Shown: positions 1 to 10,986 of the stretch, piece after piece
How positions within the stretch are numbered: position 1 is the first letter of the stretch
Layout of the letters: each line of letters starts with the position of its first letter
Origin: Actinomucor elegans
Lineage: Eukaryota; Mucoromycota; Mucoromycetes; Mucorales; Mucoraceae
Assembly (NCBI GenBank): GCA_026027325.1
Contig: JAMSLZ010000008.1
Coordinates: 1,054,001 to 1,118,000 of the forward strand
Length of the DNA: 64,000 nt
Direction of reading: 5' to 3'
The notes under the pieces: model-generated
What the model was told of the DNA's origin: nothing
What the model saw: the letters and a program-made list of their open reading frames with translations, nothing else
The model's database searches: none
Program-made: the position numbers and the translations under genes

Positions 1-184
1 CTCTGTTCTCTCTGTTGATTTTACGTTGAGCTTCTCTTTCTTCCTTGGTCATTTCTTTTCTGAGTCTTCTTCTCTCGGCCTTGGCAGCGAGACGTTCTTT
101 CTCTTCCTCATCCACATGCATCTCAGTGATCTCTTCGAGCACATTGAAGGCATCGTCGTCTTGCTTTTTGTCTTTCTTTCCCAT
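1..184 (-). CDS. N-terminal part of a highly charged protein, cut by the left edge
   Basis: An open frame starts with ATG at 184 on the minus strand and runs off the left edge with no stop, giving about 61 residues. It begins MGKKDKKQDDDAFNVLEEI and continues as a Lys/Arg/Glu-rich stretch that looks like a charged helix or coiled coil. No catalytic motif, signal peptide or membrane segment is visible. Its start lies 186 bp from the ATG of the ZNF830-like gene on the opposite strand, so the two probably share a divergent promoter. I do not recognise the family. The composition would suit an RNA- or ribosome-associated protein, but that is only inference. Confidence 0.5.
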   Translation of the reverse strand, partial: MGKKDKKQDDDAFNVLEEITEMHVDEEEKERLAAKAERRRLRKEMTKEEREAQRKINRENR

Positions 185-370
185 AGTACTAATTTGTATA
201 AAGAAGAAAAAAATAATGTGTATCATCTAAACAGTTACATGCCAAATCAATCAAGGTACGAAAAGCAGTCACTTCTCGTTGCCTAGGTAGCCATATTAAG
301 CCACTGACTCGATCGTGTACAGTGGTGTGTACTCTCTTATTATTATTTTTTGCTTGTAATTCAACAAAAG
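185..370. promoter_or_regulatory. short divergent promoter between the left-edge gene and the ZNF830-like gene
   Basis: Two start codons on opposite strands face away from each other across 186 bp. The interval is AT-rich and has no clear TATA box at a fixed distance. Shared promoter use is inferred from geometry alone. Confidence 0.4.
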
Positions 371-1305
371 ATGCCGCCTAAACCAGATGTTCGTCGATTA
401 TTAAAAAACAGCAATCAGAACGGAACAAAGCCAACAAGATAACGCATCCTTTTGCAAAATATGATGAGGCAGGTCGGCTTGTGTGTGTGGTGTGTAATGC
501 GCCTGTAAAATCAGAAGCAGTTTGGCAAGCTCATTTGGGTTCTGTTGTACATCGCGAAAACATTCAAAAGCTCAAAGCGCTCAAACAACAACAACAGCAG
601 CAACAACAACTAAAACGTCGAGCATCAACACCACCTTCATCAGAACCCACTGATAATTATAAACGTGTACGTATGGAAGAGGAATCAGATTCAGACAAAC
701 ATGATATTGAGCTTGATGAAGAAGTCTCGGATGAAGACGAAGATATGGGTCTTCCGAACGACTTTTTCGACAATCCCCATGACGATGTACCAGAAGAAGT
801 ACCTGAGCAAGAGGTAGAAGAAGAAGCTAACAATGCATTGCCTACTGGCTTTTTTGATGACCCTGAAGAAGATGCGCGCGCTCAAGGCCATTTAGCGCCT
901 GAAGAGCAAGCACAGGCTGATCTGGAGAAAGATATTGCCATGTTTAATGAAGCAATGATTGAAGTAACTAAAGAGTCCAGAGAGGTACAAGAGGAAGACG
1001 ATGAGACTTTTTGGGTAGAAAGACATTATGATATATCACAAGAACAAGCTGCTTTTGATTCAAGAGTAGAAAAACTAAAGCAATTAAGACAGGGTCAAGA
1101 CGCAGCCATGGCTGTTGACCAAAAACAAGAGAAAGTAGTGGATGGTGATAATGATGATGATGATATACGTATTGGATTAAAGTCAAGTGTGAGACAAATT
1201 TTAAAGAGTAAACCAGCAAAGAAAACTGAATCGATGTTTGACGATGATGACGATGATGACGATGAGAGTGATGAAGAAGAAGACTGGCGTGCACAACAAT
1301 TATAA
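371..1305 (+). CDS. ZNF830/CCDC16-like C2H2 zinc-finger protein, frame broken near the N-terminus
   Basis: The 5' frame starts at ATG 371 (MPPKPDVRRLLK) and meets TAA within 24 codons. The neighbouring frame, open from 382 to the stop at 1305, continues the same protein: a Gln/Lys-rich helix, then HPFAKYDEAGRLVCVVCNAP with the finger C-x2-C ... W-x2-H-x5-H. This is the arrangement of ZNF830 (CCDC16), a nuclear protein linked in animals to splicing and the cell cycle. Adding one base in the A6 run at 403-408 would join the frames. Further on are a poly-Gln stretch (about 590-610), repeated acidic blocks with xGFFDDP/NDFFDNP motifs, a coiled-coil-like segment near 900-1080 and a poly-Asp tail. 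Either the sequence has a homopolymer error or this allele is broken; nothing else looks decayed. Confidence 0.75.
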
Positions 1306-2458
1306 ATAATAGAAACAATACCATATTGACTTATTTCAGTTATAATAAAGACAGCGCAACCTTGCAATTAGATACCTCTGAGAGAGAAAATAAGTAATGA
1401 AAGACTGATGCTTGATGGAATATCGTATCAATGTATACATTAAGTCATTGTAGCCCAAGTTATGCCGGGAAAACTGTATTCCTGTGGCCAACAGTTTCTA
1501 CAAACAGAGAAATGGTACTTCATTCTTAATCTTTGAGTATTTTGATTCGCCGAAGGGGTTCATGCGGAGTTTTTTATTGGCTGGCTGGGATTGACTCGTT
1601 ACGTTTTCTGAGGCTTGCCCTGAATTCGCCAATACTTTAATGCAAAGTTTGTACAATAAAAATAAAAAAAAATCTGTATATTTCATATCCTTTAGTAAAG
1701 CCTGTAAAGAATTAAGTTACGCATAAACTTATTTGAACACTAATAAATAAATGCTTACATAAAGTTAGATTTCATCGCATTTTTTATGATTTTTTTATGG
1801 TTTTTTGGTTTTATGTAGGTCAATATTTATTGGGCAATAGTAATTAAAATAAAACAGCAATGCTTATTAGACTCCCTAACTAAAAATGAATCTTTTACTA
1901 TTTAAAATAGCTCTTACATAGAAAGAAAGTAAGAATAGCATCAGATTTATTAACAAAGATTGCACAACATTTAAGGTTCTATCTAATTGAATAGACATAT
2001 TACTGTATTTGATTCAAAATTCCGATTTATTTCAAGTACGCAAATCGAACATTGTTGTATGAATATGTATATGAACATATGCATTTTTATGTAGTAAAGA
2101 CATTCTGTTTATAAACTAAACCTTTAAACCAAGCTTTACAACCAAAAAAGCTGTCCAGAAATTGAAGCAGAGAGCATACATGGAAAAATTTTAAATTTTA
2201 GTTTATGTTATACGTAAATCATCTTTCTTGCTTGTGGTTGATCTGTATTGTGATGGCCAAGGAAGCATGTATTTTCAATAACAAAGGATGAGATGATACT
2301 GTATGCATCAAAGACATGACAGAATGCTTAATTGAATATTAGCATTAGCAAGCAAAGATTCCCGTGCTCATGGATTTTTTTTTCGTTAGGCAAGTCATCA
2401 AATATAGAATATCTCTTTTTGTTTAGTTAATAGCGTTTATATATATTATATGTATAAA
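1306..2458. other. convergent intergenic region, no gene seen
   Basis: The ZNF830-like gene and the B56 gene converge across about 1.15 kb of AT-rich sequence. Small ORFs here (for example 1498-1686 on the minus strand) lack motifs and splice logic. It probably holds both 3' UTRs. Confidence 0.5.
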
Positions 2459-4942
2459 TTAAGCAGAAGATGAATTTTGAGATGAGGCGCCAGGTGCTTG
2501 ATTAAGGACTTCATCAAGACTGACATGACGAGATAGCTCATTAAACACCTATAAAATCAACATTAAACAATACTCATATATCCGTAGGCTACTTAGACTT
2601 ACAGTTTCATCCACTGGTATAATTGATTTACGTCTAAAAGTCTGATATTGGGTTGTAGGAACGTCAAACTGTTGCATGTCAGGATGAATGTCATCCTTTT
2701 GCTCTGCACCATCCAAGGGAGCAAGTTCTGGGCTATCTGAAATGTCCAAATCTTCTAATTCATTATAAACATCATCTATGATTGCGGTAAGTACAGAGGG
2801 CCTTGATAGATATGTAGATACATACCACATGGACTATCAGGTCTGAATTCAGAATTGGTATTGTATTCCTCTATTCCGTCACTGTTGCTTACTAAAGTAC
2901 TATCTATAATACTTTGGGATGCATTCAATCTTTCTACTTTTTGCTGCAAATGTTTCCAATTGTCTTCTCTTTCTTTTTGATGCTTGCGTTCCCTAACATT
3001 CAAGATTAATAAAGGGTGAATCACTGCATGTGTTACTAATTACAATTGTCTTTGATTCTTGTACTCGTTAGCACATTCATCAAACAAGGTAGGATCAATA
3101 TCAATACAAAGTTTCAATGCTGTATATACCAAGCTTAAAATGGTTCTAAATATGTATATAGACAAGATTAGCTATTGGTCCTTTTGTTATCTCCAACTTA
3201 CTTGTTCCAATGTGTTTTTGACGTCTTGAACAATGTTGGGAATATCAAAGGCATGATAACCTTTATATTCTCAGCCATTAAACTTACTACATAATCATTA
3301 TTCCAATAATACAAGGCACGCTCTGACACTTGGAAATGAGGACTAGCTACACACTGACTCAGTTTCGTAAAGAGTGGACACATAATTTGCTGGAATTCAG
3401 GAACGTCAGTGATATCAAGAATCTCTTCAATCTCGGTCAGGAACATGACTTCTTTGGCACTGTTGACTTTGGGCCAATAACGTAAAAGGCCTGTTACAAC
3501 CTGTATGTCTTGTTAGTCAAATGTTGGCCCTAATAACTCGCATGTTTTTACCTCATAAGTCAAGGTACGGTCTTTCTCCAAAAACTGGACTACACAATAA
3601 GCCAACTGAGGATGATACAATGCAAGCGATTTAACCTTGTGTAAAGGCACGAGTACGCGTGAAAGGAACAACTTGTGCTCTTCTTTCAATGGCAGGGCAA
3701 ACCCATTGATGATGGAACCCAAGATCTCCAAAAACTCAGCTACACCGTTATGTCTTTCCGTCTCATAAATGAATTGGAAAAAGATATTGTTGATAGATCG
3801 ACGAATGAATGCACGTAGATTCAAGAACTTGCCGTATATTCGGTGCAAAGTAGTCTTTAGATAATCACGTTCACGAGGATCTTCAGAATCAAACAAATCC
3901 AATAACTAATAGGTATCAATAGTTGCACTTAGTGATTTCATAGGTTTGCTTACCTGATGAATAAACTTGTGGTCGATATGCTTCTTTGCATAATTAATAT
4001 TGAATTCAGGCGACTCCAAGAATCTCAAAAAGAACTCGTATACCGTTTGTAAATGAGGCCAAGCTAATTCCAAGACAGGCTCATCTTCTTCGGGATCGAA
4101 CGCATCACCTACAGGATTGACTTGAGGTGGAATAGGGCGAAATAAATTGATACCAAACTAGAAAAGAAAAAGGTTAGTTGACTTCCAGTCTTACCTCTAC
4201 AACTTACCATATGAATAATTTCGGGATAGACGTTATCAGTCAATACGCCACGATTCATAGAGATATGATCCAAGATCTCTTGCAAAGTTTGGCGCTTAAT
4301 TTCTTTTTCTCGAAGCTCAGCAGACGCGTCACTGAAATCAAAGACTACTGTACACTGTTTGATCTTCTTGATAAACAAATCTGGATGCATATGACTAGGA
4401 ACCTCTAACCAAAGCATGTTAGATACATCATCATCTGTTTCTCAGTGCTTTACCATGAAATGCAGGCGTAGGTTCAAGTTGAACCTTTTCGGTAACATAG
4501 AAACGCGAGGATTTTTGACGGCGAGGTGCTTTACTGATAGGGATTTGATCTATGGGTGCGTTCTTCAAACGATGATGCAAAGGACCTGTCTTTGGAGCAT
4601 CTCGATCTCCAGGCTTAACATGAGGACTGTTATGCATAAAAGAGACATTATTGCCACTACGATTTTTTGCTTGTTGCAGTTGTGACTTTAAGACACTGTT
4701 AAAACCAGCTCCTTAAACAATAAAACTTGTATACTTGCCATATCATTCAAGTTGGATGAATCAATGATGATATTAGGCTTGGGTGAGTCGGGTGGTATAA
4801 TGGTGGTATTCTCAGTATTAGAAGCCTCAGTTGGTAAGGCTTTATCACTTTTGCTTCGAGTAAGCTATACAGAAAATAGTCAATAACTGGTTCAACGTGT
4901 CAAAAAGAATCACTTTACGGCGTCTTTCCATCCTTTAATCAT
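2459..4942 (-). CDS. RTS1: protein phosphatase 2A regulatory subunit, B56 (B') family
   Basis: This encodes the B56 targeting subunit of PP2A, which directs the phosphatase to substrates in cytoplasm and nucleus. Family blocks appear in order: [103 protein letters not shown] and KTHWNK. The start is ATG 4942, an 8-codon first exon. Clear introns lie at 4865-4918 and 4405-4453, with more near 4150-4207, 3905-3955, 3500-3550 and 3140-3205. The interval 4686-4738 (53 nt) restores the frame only if spliced as GC-AG. The N-terminal region is Ser/Pro-rich and unconserved, and the C-terminal tail carries acidic and Ser-rich residues after a charged helix. The protein is about 600 residues, normal for fungi. 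The gene is divergent from the PfkB gene. The symbol is by homology to yeast RTS1. Confidence 0.93.
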
Positions 4943-5237
4943 GATCTAAACCAAATGAATGTATATACTACAGAGTCATCAAAATCAAAAAGGTCATCAC
5001 AGCATACAGACCGAGAAAATCTCGGGAAAACAAACTTACTAGTTTCAGTACGTGTTGATTAAATATGAAAGGTAAAGAAGGAGTGTTAAATAGGAGGGGA
5101 TAGGTGGTCTTATAAACTGTTGTGTACCTTAAGCTTATTTCATCTAATCCAATCAAATGCCATAATAAAGTTGCATTCAATTTCGGGTTGATCTTTTTCT
5201 TTTATTAGATTACTGCTACTGCTACTGCTGCTATATT

Positions 5238-6650
5238 ATGTCTAGTAAATCTGTTAGTTATTATGAGAATACGGTAAACTTGATTAATAACAATCTGACA
5301 GTTGATTGTGATTGGCGGTATAGCCTTGGATATCACTGCTACAGTTGGCAAGACGCGTGGTAAATCTATATTACATACGTCAACACCCGGACGCGTCAAA
5401 CAAAGCTTGGGTGGTGTAGGACGCAATGTAGCTGAAGCAGCTTGGAGAACAGGTGCTAATGTCAAACTAATCTCGGTCGTTGGCGATGACTTGGCTGGTG
5501 AATCAGTTCGTCAAGGAATGAACTCTATTGGCATGGTAAATATCTCGGTGAGCAGTCCTTTTCTGGGCAAAGCTCTCTTTTTTTATTTTATTTCTCGAGA
5601 TAAATTAACTTTTATATCTATAGACTACTGAGTATATCCAAACTCTTCGAAATCAGCCTACAGCAGTGAGAATCAAATAAGCTTTTGAGAGCGATTACTT
5701 AATACTCATATAGGTGTACAACGCGTTACATTCAAATGACGGGCAGTTGGTTGCCGCTGTAGCGGATATGAATATATTTAATTCAATGGATTCTTCTCAT
5801 GTAAGCCTATTTAATATAGTCTGGTGTGGCAATTTATTTAGGGTTATATAGATCAATTCCATATTGCGGAGCGAAAAGCCTAGTTTTGTCTGTTTTGATG
5901 GTAATATCCCATCACAGCTAATGAAGTCAATCGCTACTACGTGTCAAGCACTCTCAGTTCCAGGTACAGTAGTATTCAATCGTATTACAAGTTACTCACT
6001 GGTCTGTTCTGACATGTAGCTCTATTTGAACCTACTTCTGTGCCCAAATCTTTGAAGCTATTTGAATATGCTGAAATACTTCAAACAAGATTTATTCAAT
6101 ATGCCTCTCCAAATCAGTTTGAACTGGAAGCCATGTGCGAAACCATTCGGTCTCGCCCTGATTTACAGGCACGTTCAGTAGTTTTCAATGCATCAAACCA
6201 GCTTAAAAGTAGGTTTATTTTATAACGACAGACACATGCTAATCATGGTATTTTAGATGCTCCACGATTAGCTCATTCAGTGCTTCCGAATGCAATCTAT
6301 CTGGCCAATTATATCCCAAATATTATTACAAAATTGGGTGAAGAAGGCTGCTTGTATGTTAATAACTCGGTGGTTGAATACTTTGCTCCAGAGTCTATAC
6401 AAGCCAATGAGATCAAGAGTGTCACTGGCGCTGGTGATTGGTAATTTGAAATCTCTCAATTGATAATCATAAACTCATTTTGTGTAATAGTTTTGTAGGT
6501 ACTCTGATAGCTAATCTTCAAAAGCACAAGGCCAATGTTCCTATGGATACACTGAGATTAATGATTCATAAATCGCAACTGGCTTCTATTAGAACATTGA
6601 AATCTAATAGTGCAGTGAGTCCCGAAATTTCTCGAGATTTGCTCGTATAA
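5238..6650 (+). CDS. PfkB-family kinase, probably pseudouridine kinase
   Basis: The protein starts MSSKS at 5238; a 49-nt intron (5253-5301) then joins the frame at LIVIGGIALDI. The PfkB fold shows GGVGRNVAEAAWRTGA (substrate-binding glycine block), VVGDDLAGESV, FEPTSVPKS and, after the intron near 6440-6490, TGAGDCFVGT, whose GAGD carries the catalytic Asp and anion hole. The TPGRVKQSLGGVGRN context resembles the pseudouridine kinase branch seen in plants and in fungal PsuG-PsuK fusions, where the product is pseudouridine 5'-phosphate. Here no glycosidase domain is fused. The usual GAGDSF is GAGDCF. About seven introns were placed by frame; the stop is at 6648-6650. Substrate assignment is inference; ribokinase-like activity on another sugar is the alternative. 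The MDH gene follows on the same strand. Confidence 0.85.
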
Positions 6651-6737
6651 AAGACCCCTGCCCTGACCTGAACTAAAACCCGCTGGGCATAACCCTCGGA
6701 TAATTGTTTACAAATGTGACTGAGTATCAACTAGCAC

Positions 6738-6752
6738 TTTCCGGGGTAATAA
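6738..6752 (+). promoter_or_regulatory. candidate promoter element TTTCCGGGGTAATAA upstream of MDH
   Basis: This 15-mer lies about 65 bp before the MDH start codon and recurs with one change at 8151-8165. A GC-rich core in AT-rich surroundings, repeated on both sides of a highly expressed gene, suggests a factor site. No factor is identified. Confidence 0.35.
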
Positions 6753-6817
6753 AAGACTTTCTGAAGTGCAAAACCCGCGTTTTTTTGTTTTTCATCCTTT
6801 TTTTTCGCTCTAAAATC

Positions 6818-7897
6818 ATGTTCGCCACTTCTCGTCTCTTCACTTCTATTGCCGCTAAGCGTGCTTTCTCCACCTCTGCTGCCAACCTCTCCAAGGTTGC
6901 TGTCCTCGGTGCTGCTGGTGGTATTGGCCAACCTTTGTCTTTGTTGTTGAAGGAAAACCCTCATGTTACCCACCTTTCCCTCTACGATATCGTCAACACT
7001 CCCGGTGTTGCTGCTGATATTGGTCATATCAACACCAACTCTAAGGTCACTGGTCACACTCCCGAGAACGATGGTTTGAAGGCTGCTCTTGAGGATGCTC
7101 ACGTCGTTGTTATCCCCGCTGGTGTTCCCCGTAAGCCTGGAATGACCCGTGATGATTTGTTCAACACCAACGCTTCTATTGTTCGCGATCTTGCCTCTGC
7201 TGCTGCCAAGTAAGTATTATATATATGGGATTAAGGGAAAGACGCGAAGTTTGGATATTAACCGTTTCATAGGTACTGTCCTAACGCTCACTTCCTCATC
7301 ATCTCCAACCCCGTCAACTCCACTGTCCCCATCTTTGCCGAGACCTTGAAGAAGGCTGGTGTCTTCAACCCCAAGCGTCTCTATGGTGTTACCACCCTTG
7401 ATGTCGTTCGTGCTTCTCGCTTCGTTGCCGAAGTTAAGAACCTCGACCCCAAGGATGTCAAGGTCACCGTTGTCGGTGGTCACTCTGGTGTCACTATTGT
7501 CCCCCTCCTCTCTCAAACTGGTCTCGAATTCTCCAAGGAAGAGCTCGATGCTTTAACTCACCGTATTCAATTCGGTGGTGATGAAGTTGTTCAAGCCAAG
7601 AACGGTACTGGTTCTGCCACTCTTTCCATGGCCTATGCTGGTGCCCGTATGGCCAACTCTGTCTTGGAAGCTACCGTTGGTGGTAAGAAGGGTGTTGTTG
7701 AGCCCTCTTTCGTTCAATCTGATGTCTTCGCCAAGGAAGGTGTTGAGTACTTCTCTACCAACATTGAACTCGGCCCCGAAGGTGTTGAGAAGATCAACGG
7801 TCTCGGTGAGATCTCTGATTACGAAAAGGAACTCATTGCCAAGGCTCTTCCTGAATTGAAGAAGAACATTGTCAAGGGTAACGAGTTCGCCAAATAA
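6818..7897 (+). CDS. MDH1: mitochondrial malate dehydrogenase
   Basis: This is the NAD-dependent malate dehydrogenase of the TCA cycle (malate + NAD to oxaloacetate + NADH), acting in the mitochondrial matrix. ATG 6818 gives a mitochondrial presequence ([20 protein letters not shown]) rich in Arg/Ser/Ala and without acids. The mature enzyme then opens with [19 protein letters not shown], the dinucleotide-binding loop. Substrate Arg residues lie in [17 protein letters not shown], followed by [12 protein letters not shown], the signature [15 protein letters not shown] and the catalytic His in [13 protein letters not shown] single intron, 7210-7272, splits a Lys codon. The protein is 338 residues, the usual length. 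Codons are strongly biased to C-ending forms, unlike every neighbour except COX12, which points to high expression. The upstream in-frame extension is rejected because it would bury the presequence. Confidence 0.97.
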
Positions 7898-8150
7898 ATC
7901 TTTTCATGATATATATATATTTCCCTACTACATCTACTATTGATTTTCTTGTATTAAAAAAACTACTGGCTTGTATATTATTATATAATCTTATATCTTT
8001 TTTTTTGTGTGTTTTGGGTGTATTTTTTTTATATGGTATTGCAAAGGTAGTATATAACTGTCGCCTGGTTCTAGAGTCCTAGTAGTATAAGTCTATCTCC
8101 TGCTGAAACGATAACTGTTTCCTTCCAACTAGAATCTTATAACGCGTCTT

Positions 8151-8165
8151 TTTCCGGGGTAACAA
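8151..8165 (+). promoter_or_regulatory. second copy of the TTTCCGGGGTAAYAA motif
   Basis: It matches the 15-mer at 6738-6752 with a single T-to-C change. It lies 254 bp past the MDH stop and just before a CRE-like palindrome, in DNA with no recognised gene downstream. Confidence 0.3.
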
Positions 8166-8176
8166 GAGCCTTCTTT

Positions 8177-8184
8177 TGACGTCA
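8177..8184. promoter_or_regulatory. CRE-like palindrome TGACGTCA
   Basis: A perfect 8-bp TGACGTCA, the site bound by CREB/ATF-type bZIP factors in fungi and animals, lies 12 bp after the CCGGGGTAA motif. The pairing hints at a promoter, but no coding start follows, so function is unproven. Confidence 0.3.
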
Positions 8185-10451
8185 CATGAAACCACTTAAC
8201 TTTTATTTTCGTAATAAACACCAATGACAATAGGTCTTGGATGATTGCAAGTTGCAAGCATGTATCATATCTAGCACAAAGGAACTCATGTGTTTTTTGA
8301 AAAGAAACAAGGGACGATTGAGAAGCCCTGGTTTGAAATAAACTCTAAGTGCTACATTCTATTTACGATTGATAAGATAAGATTACTCTCAGAGCATTTG
8401 TCATTCAGTGTAACGCATTGTGCTTTCAAATGATGATGATATTCCCATGCATCGTAACAGTCGTGCGTGAAGACTAACATACGTCGCTAATCGAAAAAGA
8501 ATAGACGCTTAATGGTTTATCAGAGGGCCGGTAAAACACCAGAGCCTGTTGCATTATTAGCCCGATTGTTCCTTTGCATAAGCGCTTGAAAAAAAAAAAC
8601 TAAGCTGTCAAAGATACCGAAAGAAAATATAACTAACTTGTGAGATACACTTTAACAAACACCACTATGACATTTGATACAGGGGGTCATAGACTTTGGA
8701 TCAAGGTTCTAACAGCAGTAGCTGTTCATTTTGATCGTTTGCAAATCAGATCCGACTTTTGACCGAGATCAGCCGAGGGATCTATAGATCATTCGTCCGA
8801 TCTATATAAGTTACGTGTAATTTATTGCTACATTAATGCATAATATACTACTCATTATACGCTAGCTAAATAATAGTTTTATCCAATAGAGCGCTTCGTT
8901 TTGAGAATAGAGCACAATGTTCGAGGGATGTATATATCATTACTCCGATTTAAATGAAATCGCTCTTTGGAACCGAATTTACGGAAGGCCTACCAACCAT
9001 ACGTTTTAGCAAAATATAGTAGCACCTGTAAGAATCCAGTTCTATGATTATTTTATTCACCAACGATCGTTGTAAGTCAATCTTTAGTCTCTAAAACTTC
9101 CTTTATAATGTATATCAGCGTTTAATATACTAAAATAGTGCAATCAGACATGATTATGTAATCTATTGCGCAATAGTAATTATTATGAACTTGTTCATCT
9201 TATATTATAATGATGAAACCTGCGGCTTAATAATGTCTCATCTACACGCCGAGCGTAGTACTGTTGAATAAATAAGCAGTATGCAGGAAACAAGACTGTA
9301 TATCAAGTATTCATTGATGTAGTAAACTTATCTATCAGTAATCAACGATAGACAGTATTCTTCTCGCTTTGTTCGTTTGCTGTATTTCTTGCTGAGCCTC
9401 GCAATAATCCAAACAAACTATCTTTGATCATGATTGCAAATGGGTCCAAAGCAAAAACTATGCGAAATATCATGGGTTTTCATCGGCAAATGTCCTTGGA
9501 GTCGTTTAATATAACAAAGCATTCTTTAAACATGAACTATTGAGATTTAATTGCTCAGATGCTCCTTAATGATGGTTCAAGGTTCTTCAATCAATCATTG
9601 TTCAAATATATGTACTTTGTATACTATTTTTGCTTTCATTCCTCACTTGCATGACTATCATTAGTAAAGAGATCATAACTTCTCAATTTCTAGAGTATAT
9701 CCAATTTTACACGCTTCCATATGTACAAGTTTCGCAGACACGGTGTCCAGCAAAGGTTGTAAACCTAAATAAAACCTCGCCATCGGACACAATAAACACA
9801 GGCTGGAATGTCTCTTGAATACGTCTATGCTGAGCTCAAACCTTCATATTTCGATTGTTCCTTGGAAAGGTTACCAATCAACTAACACATCCTGAATATG
9901 CATATAGATATATCATATAAATTGCTATTTAATTTCTTTTGACGGCATAGATTATGATATAAATAATATTGGGCTAGTTCATATTTGATTTCCACACCTT
10001 AAAGCAGAATAGAAGACCAAATCTGATGTGCACAAAGAAATTAGATATATATGCTGCATTATATGCGTGGGATGGTTCCTATTATATTATAAGATAGAAA
10101 CAGGAAGGAATACACGAAAGTAAACAGCTTCATTAATCAGACAAGCATAAATTTAAGAATGACAGCTGGGATTATAGCTCTTGTACACCACGAGCGCAAG
10201 ATATTATGCGCTTAGGCATACCAGTTAAAACTTTTCAATTTAAAGCATCAATGATGGCGATAGTTACGATCACTTTTGTGTTTTCGCTACAGCCAAGTAT
10301 CTTATAAACGTTACCTCTTGAAACATCTAGTCTATCTTTGAGGGTAAACGCTTCCATACTAGCGTACAGCAATAAAAAAAACGCATAGTATAGTCTCTAA
10401 TAGATTCAATAGCGACAACCTGGGAACACCTCATCAACGTTACGAACTGAA

Positions 10452-10560
10452 TCATGTCACTATGTAAGTGAAATTGTAAGTGACACTAAGTGTTTTGAAG
10501 TGACAGTTAAAGTGATTTTTGCAGGATACAATAGTAAAAGTGACTTTAAGTACTAATTGA
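10452..10560. repeat. cluster of AAGTG words
   Basis: Six AAGTG words begin near 10466, 10478, 10488, 10498, 10510 and 10538, four of them as AAGTGA followed by A, C or T. The first five are spaced 10-12 bp apart, close to one helical turn. It may be a decayed minisatellite or an array of binding sites. Confidence 0.4.
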
Positions 10561-10575
10561 GGTAAGTAACTTGGT

Positions 10576-10986
10576 TCATTTTTTGCAAGGAGTAGCCTGA
10601 GATGAGTATTTAGGTAATATTTTTCTGCCGTTTTCGTAGAGGCGGTTTAGTGGCTTTGTGGTTTTTGAAGCACACCATTTACGAATATATCGCTTTTCGA
10701 GGACCTCATTTGATCGTCTCTTCTTACTTTCTTTTTTTTTTGCATAACATAGAGACAGCATTTTCCAAGTATGATCTATTAATAAAATAGGCGGTATATA
10801 ATGAAGTATATTGAGTGCTTTTTTGTACTTTTCTTTTTTTAAAAAAAAATTAAAGGACACTCGAGTTATTGACATTTTTAAAAATAAATAAGAAAAAATC
10901 GAATTTTCATTATCAAATTGAACACTATGGTTTTTAAGAAACACAAGATCTTTGTACCATTTAATTTCAAACTTAATTCTATACAA
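10576..10986 (-). CDS. unrecognised basic ORF, doubtful
   Basis: This is the longest ORF of the 8-12 kb desert, at 136 codons. It is rich in Lys, Leu, Tyr and Ile, with a Lys/Arg stretch (KKKESKKRRS) and a C-terminal end NRLYENGRKILPKYSSQ. No catalytic motif, signal peptide or finger is visible. The minus-strand sequence just upstream (to about 11063) is also open in another frame, which could mean a longer ORF that has decayed. AT-rich DNA can give such ORFs by chance. A transposon fragment or lineage-specific gene are both possible. Confidence 0.15.
   Translation of the reverse strand: MYRIKFEIKWYKDLVFLKNHSVQFDNENSIFSYLFLKMSITRVSFNFFLKKEKYKKALNILHYIPPILLIDHTWKMLSLCYAKKKESKKRRSNEVLEKRYIRKWCASKTTKPLNRLYENGRKILPKYSSQATPCKK

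Noticed and set aside
968..1367. Antisense ORFs (118 and 90 codons) across the ZNF830-like gene
   Set aside because: They are His- and Ser-rich shadows of the Asp/Glu codon repeats on the coding strand and have no support of their own.
5238..5370. Reading the PfkB gene straight through from ATG 5238 without an intron
   Set aside because: This frame loses the IVIGGIALDI block; a 49-nt GTTAGT-CAG intron restores it exactly.
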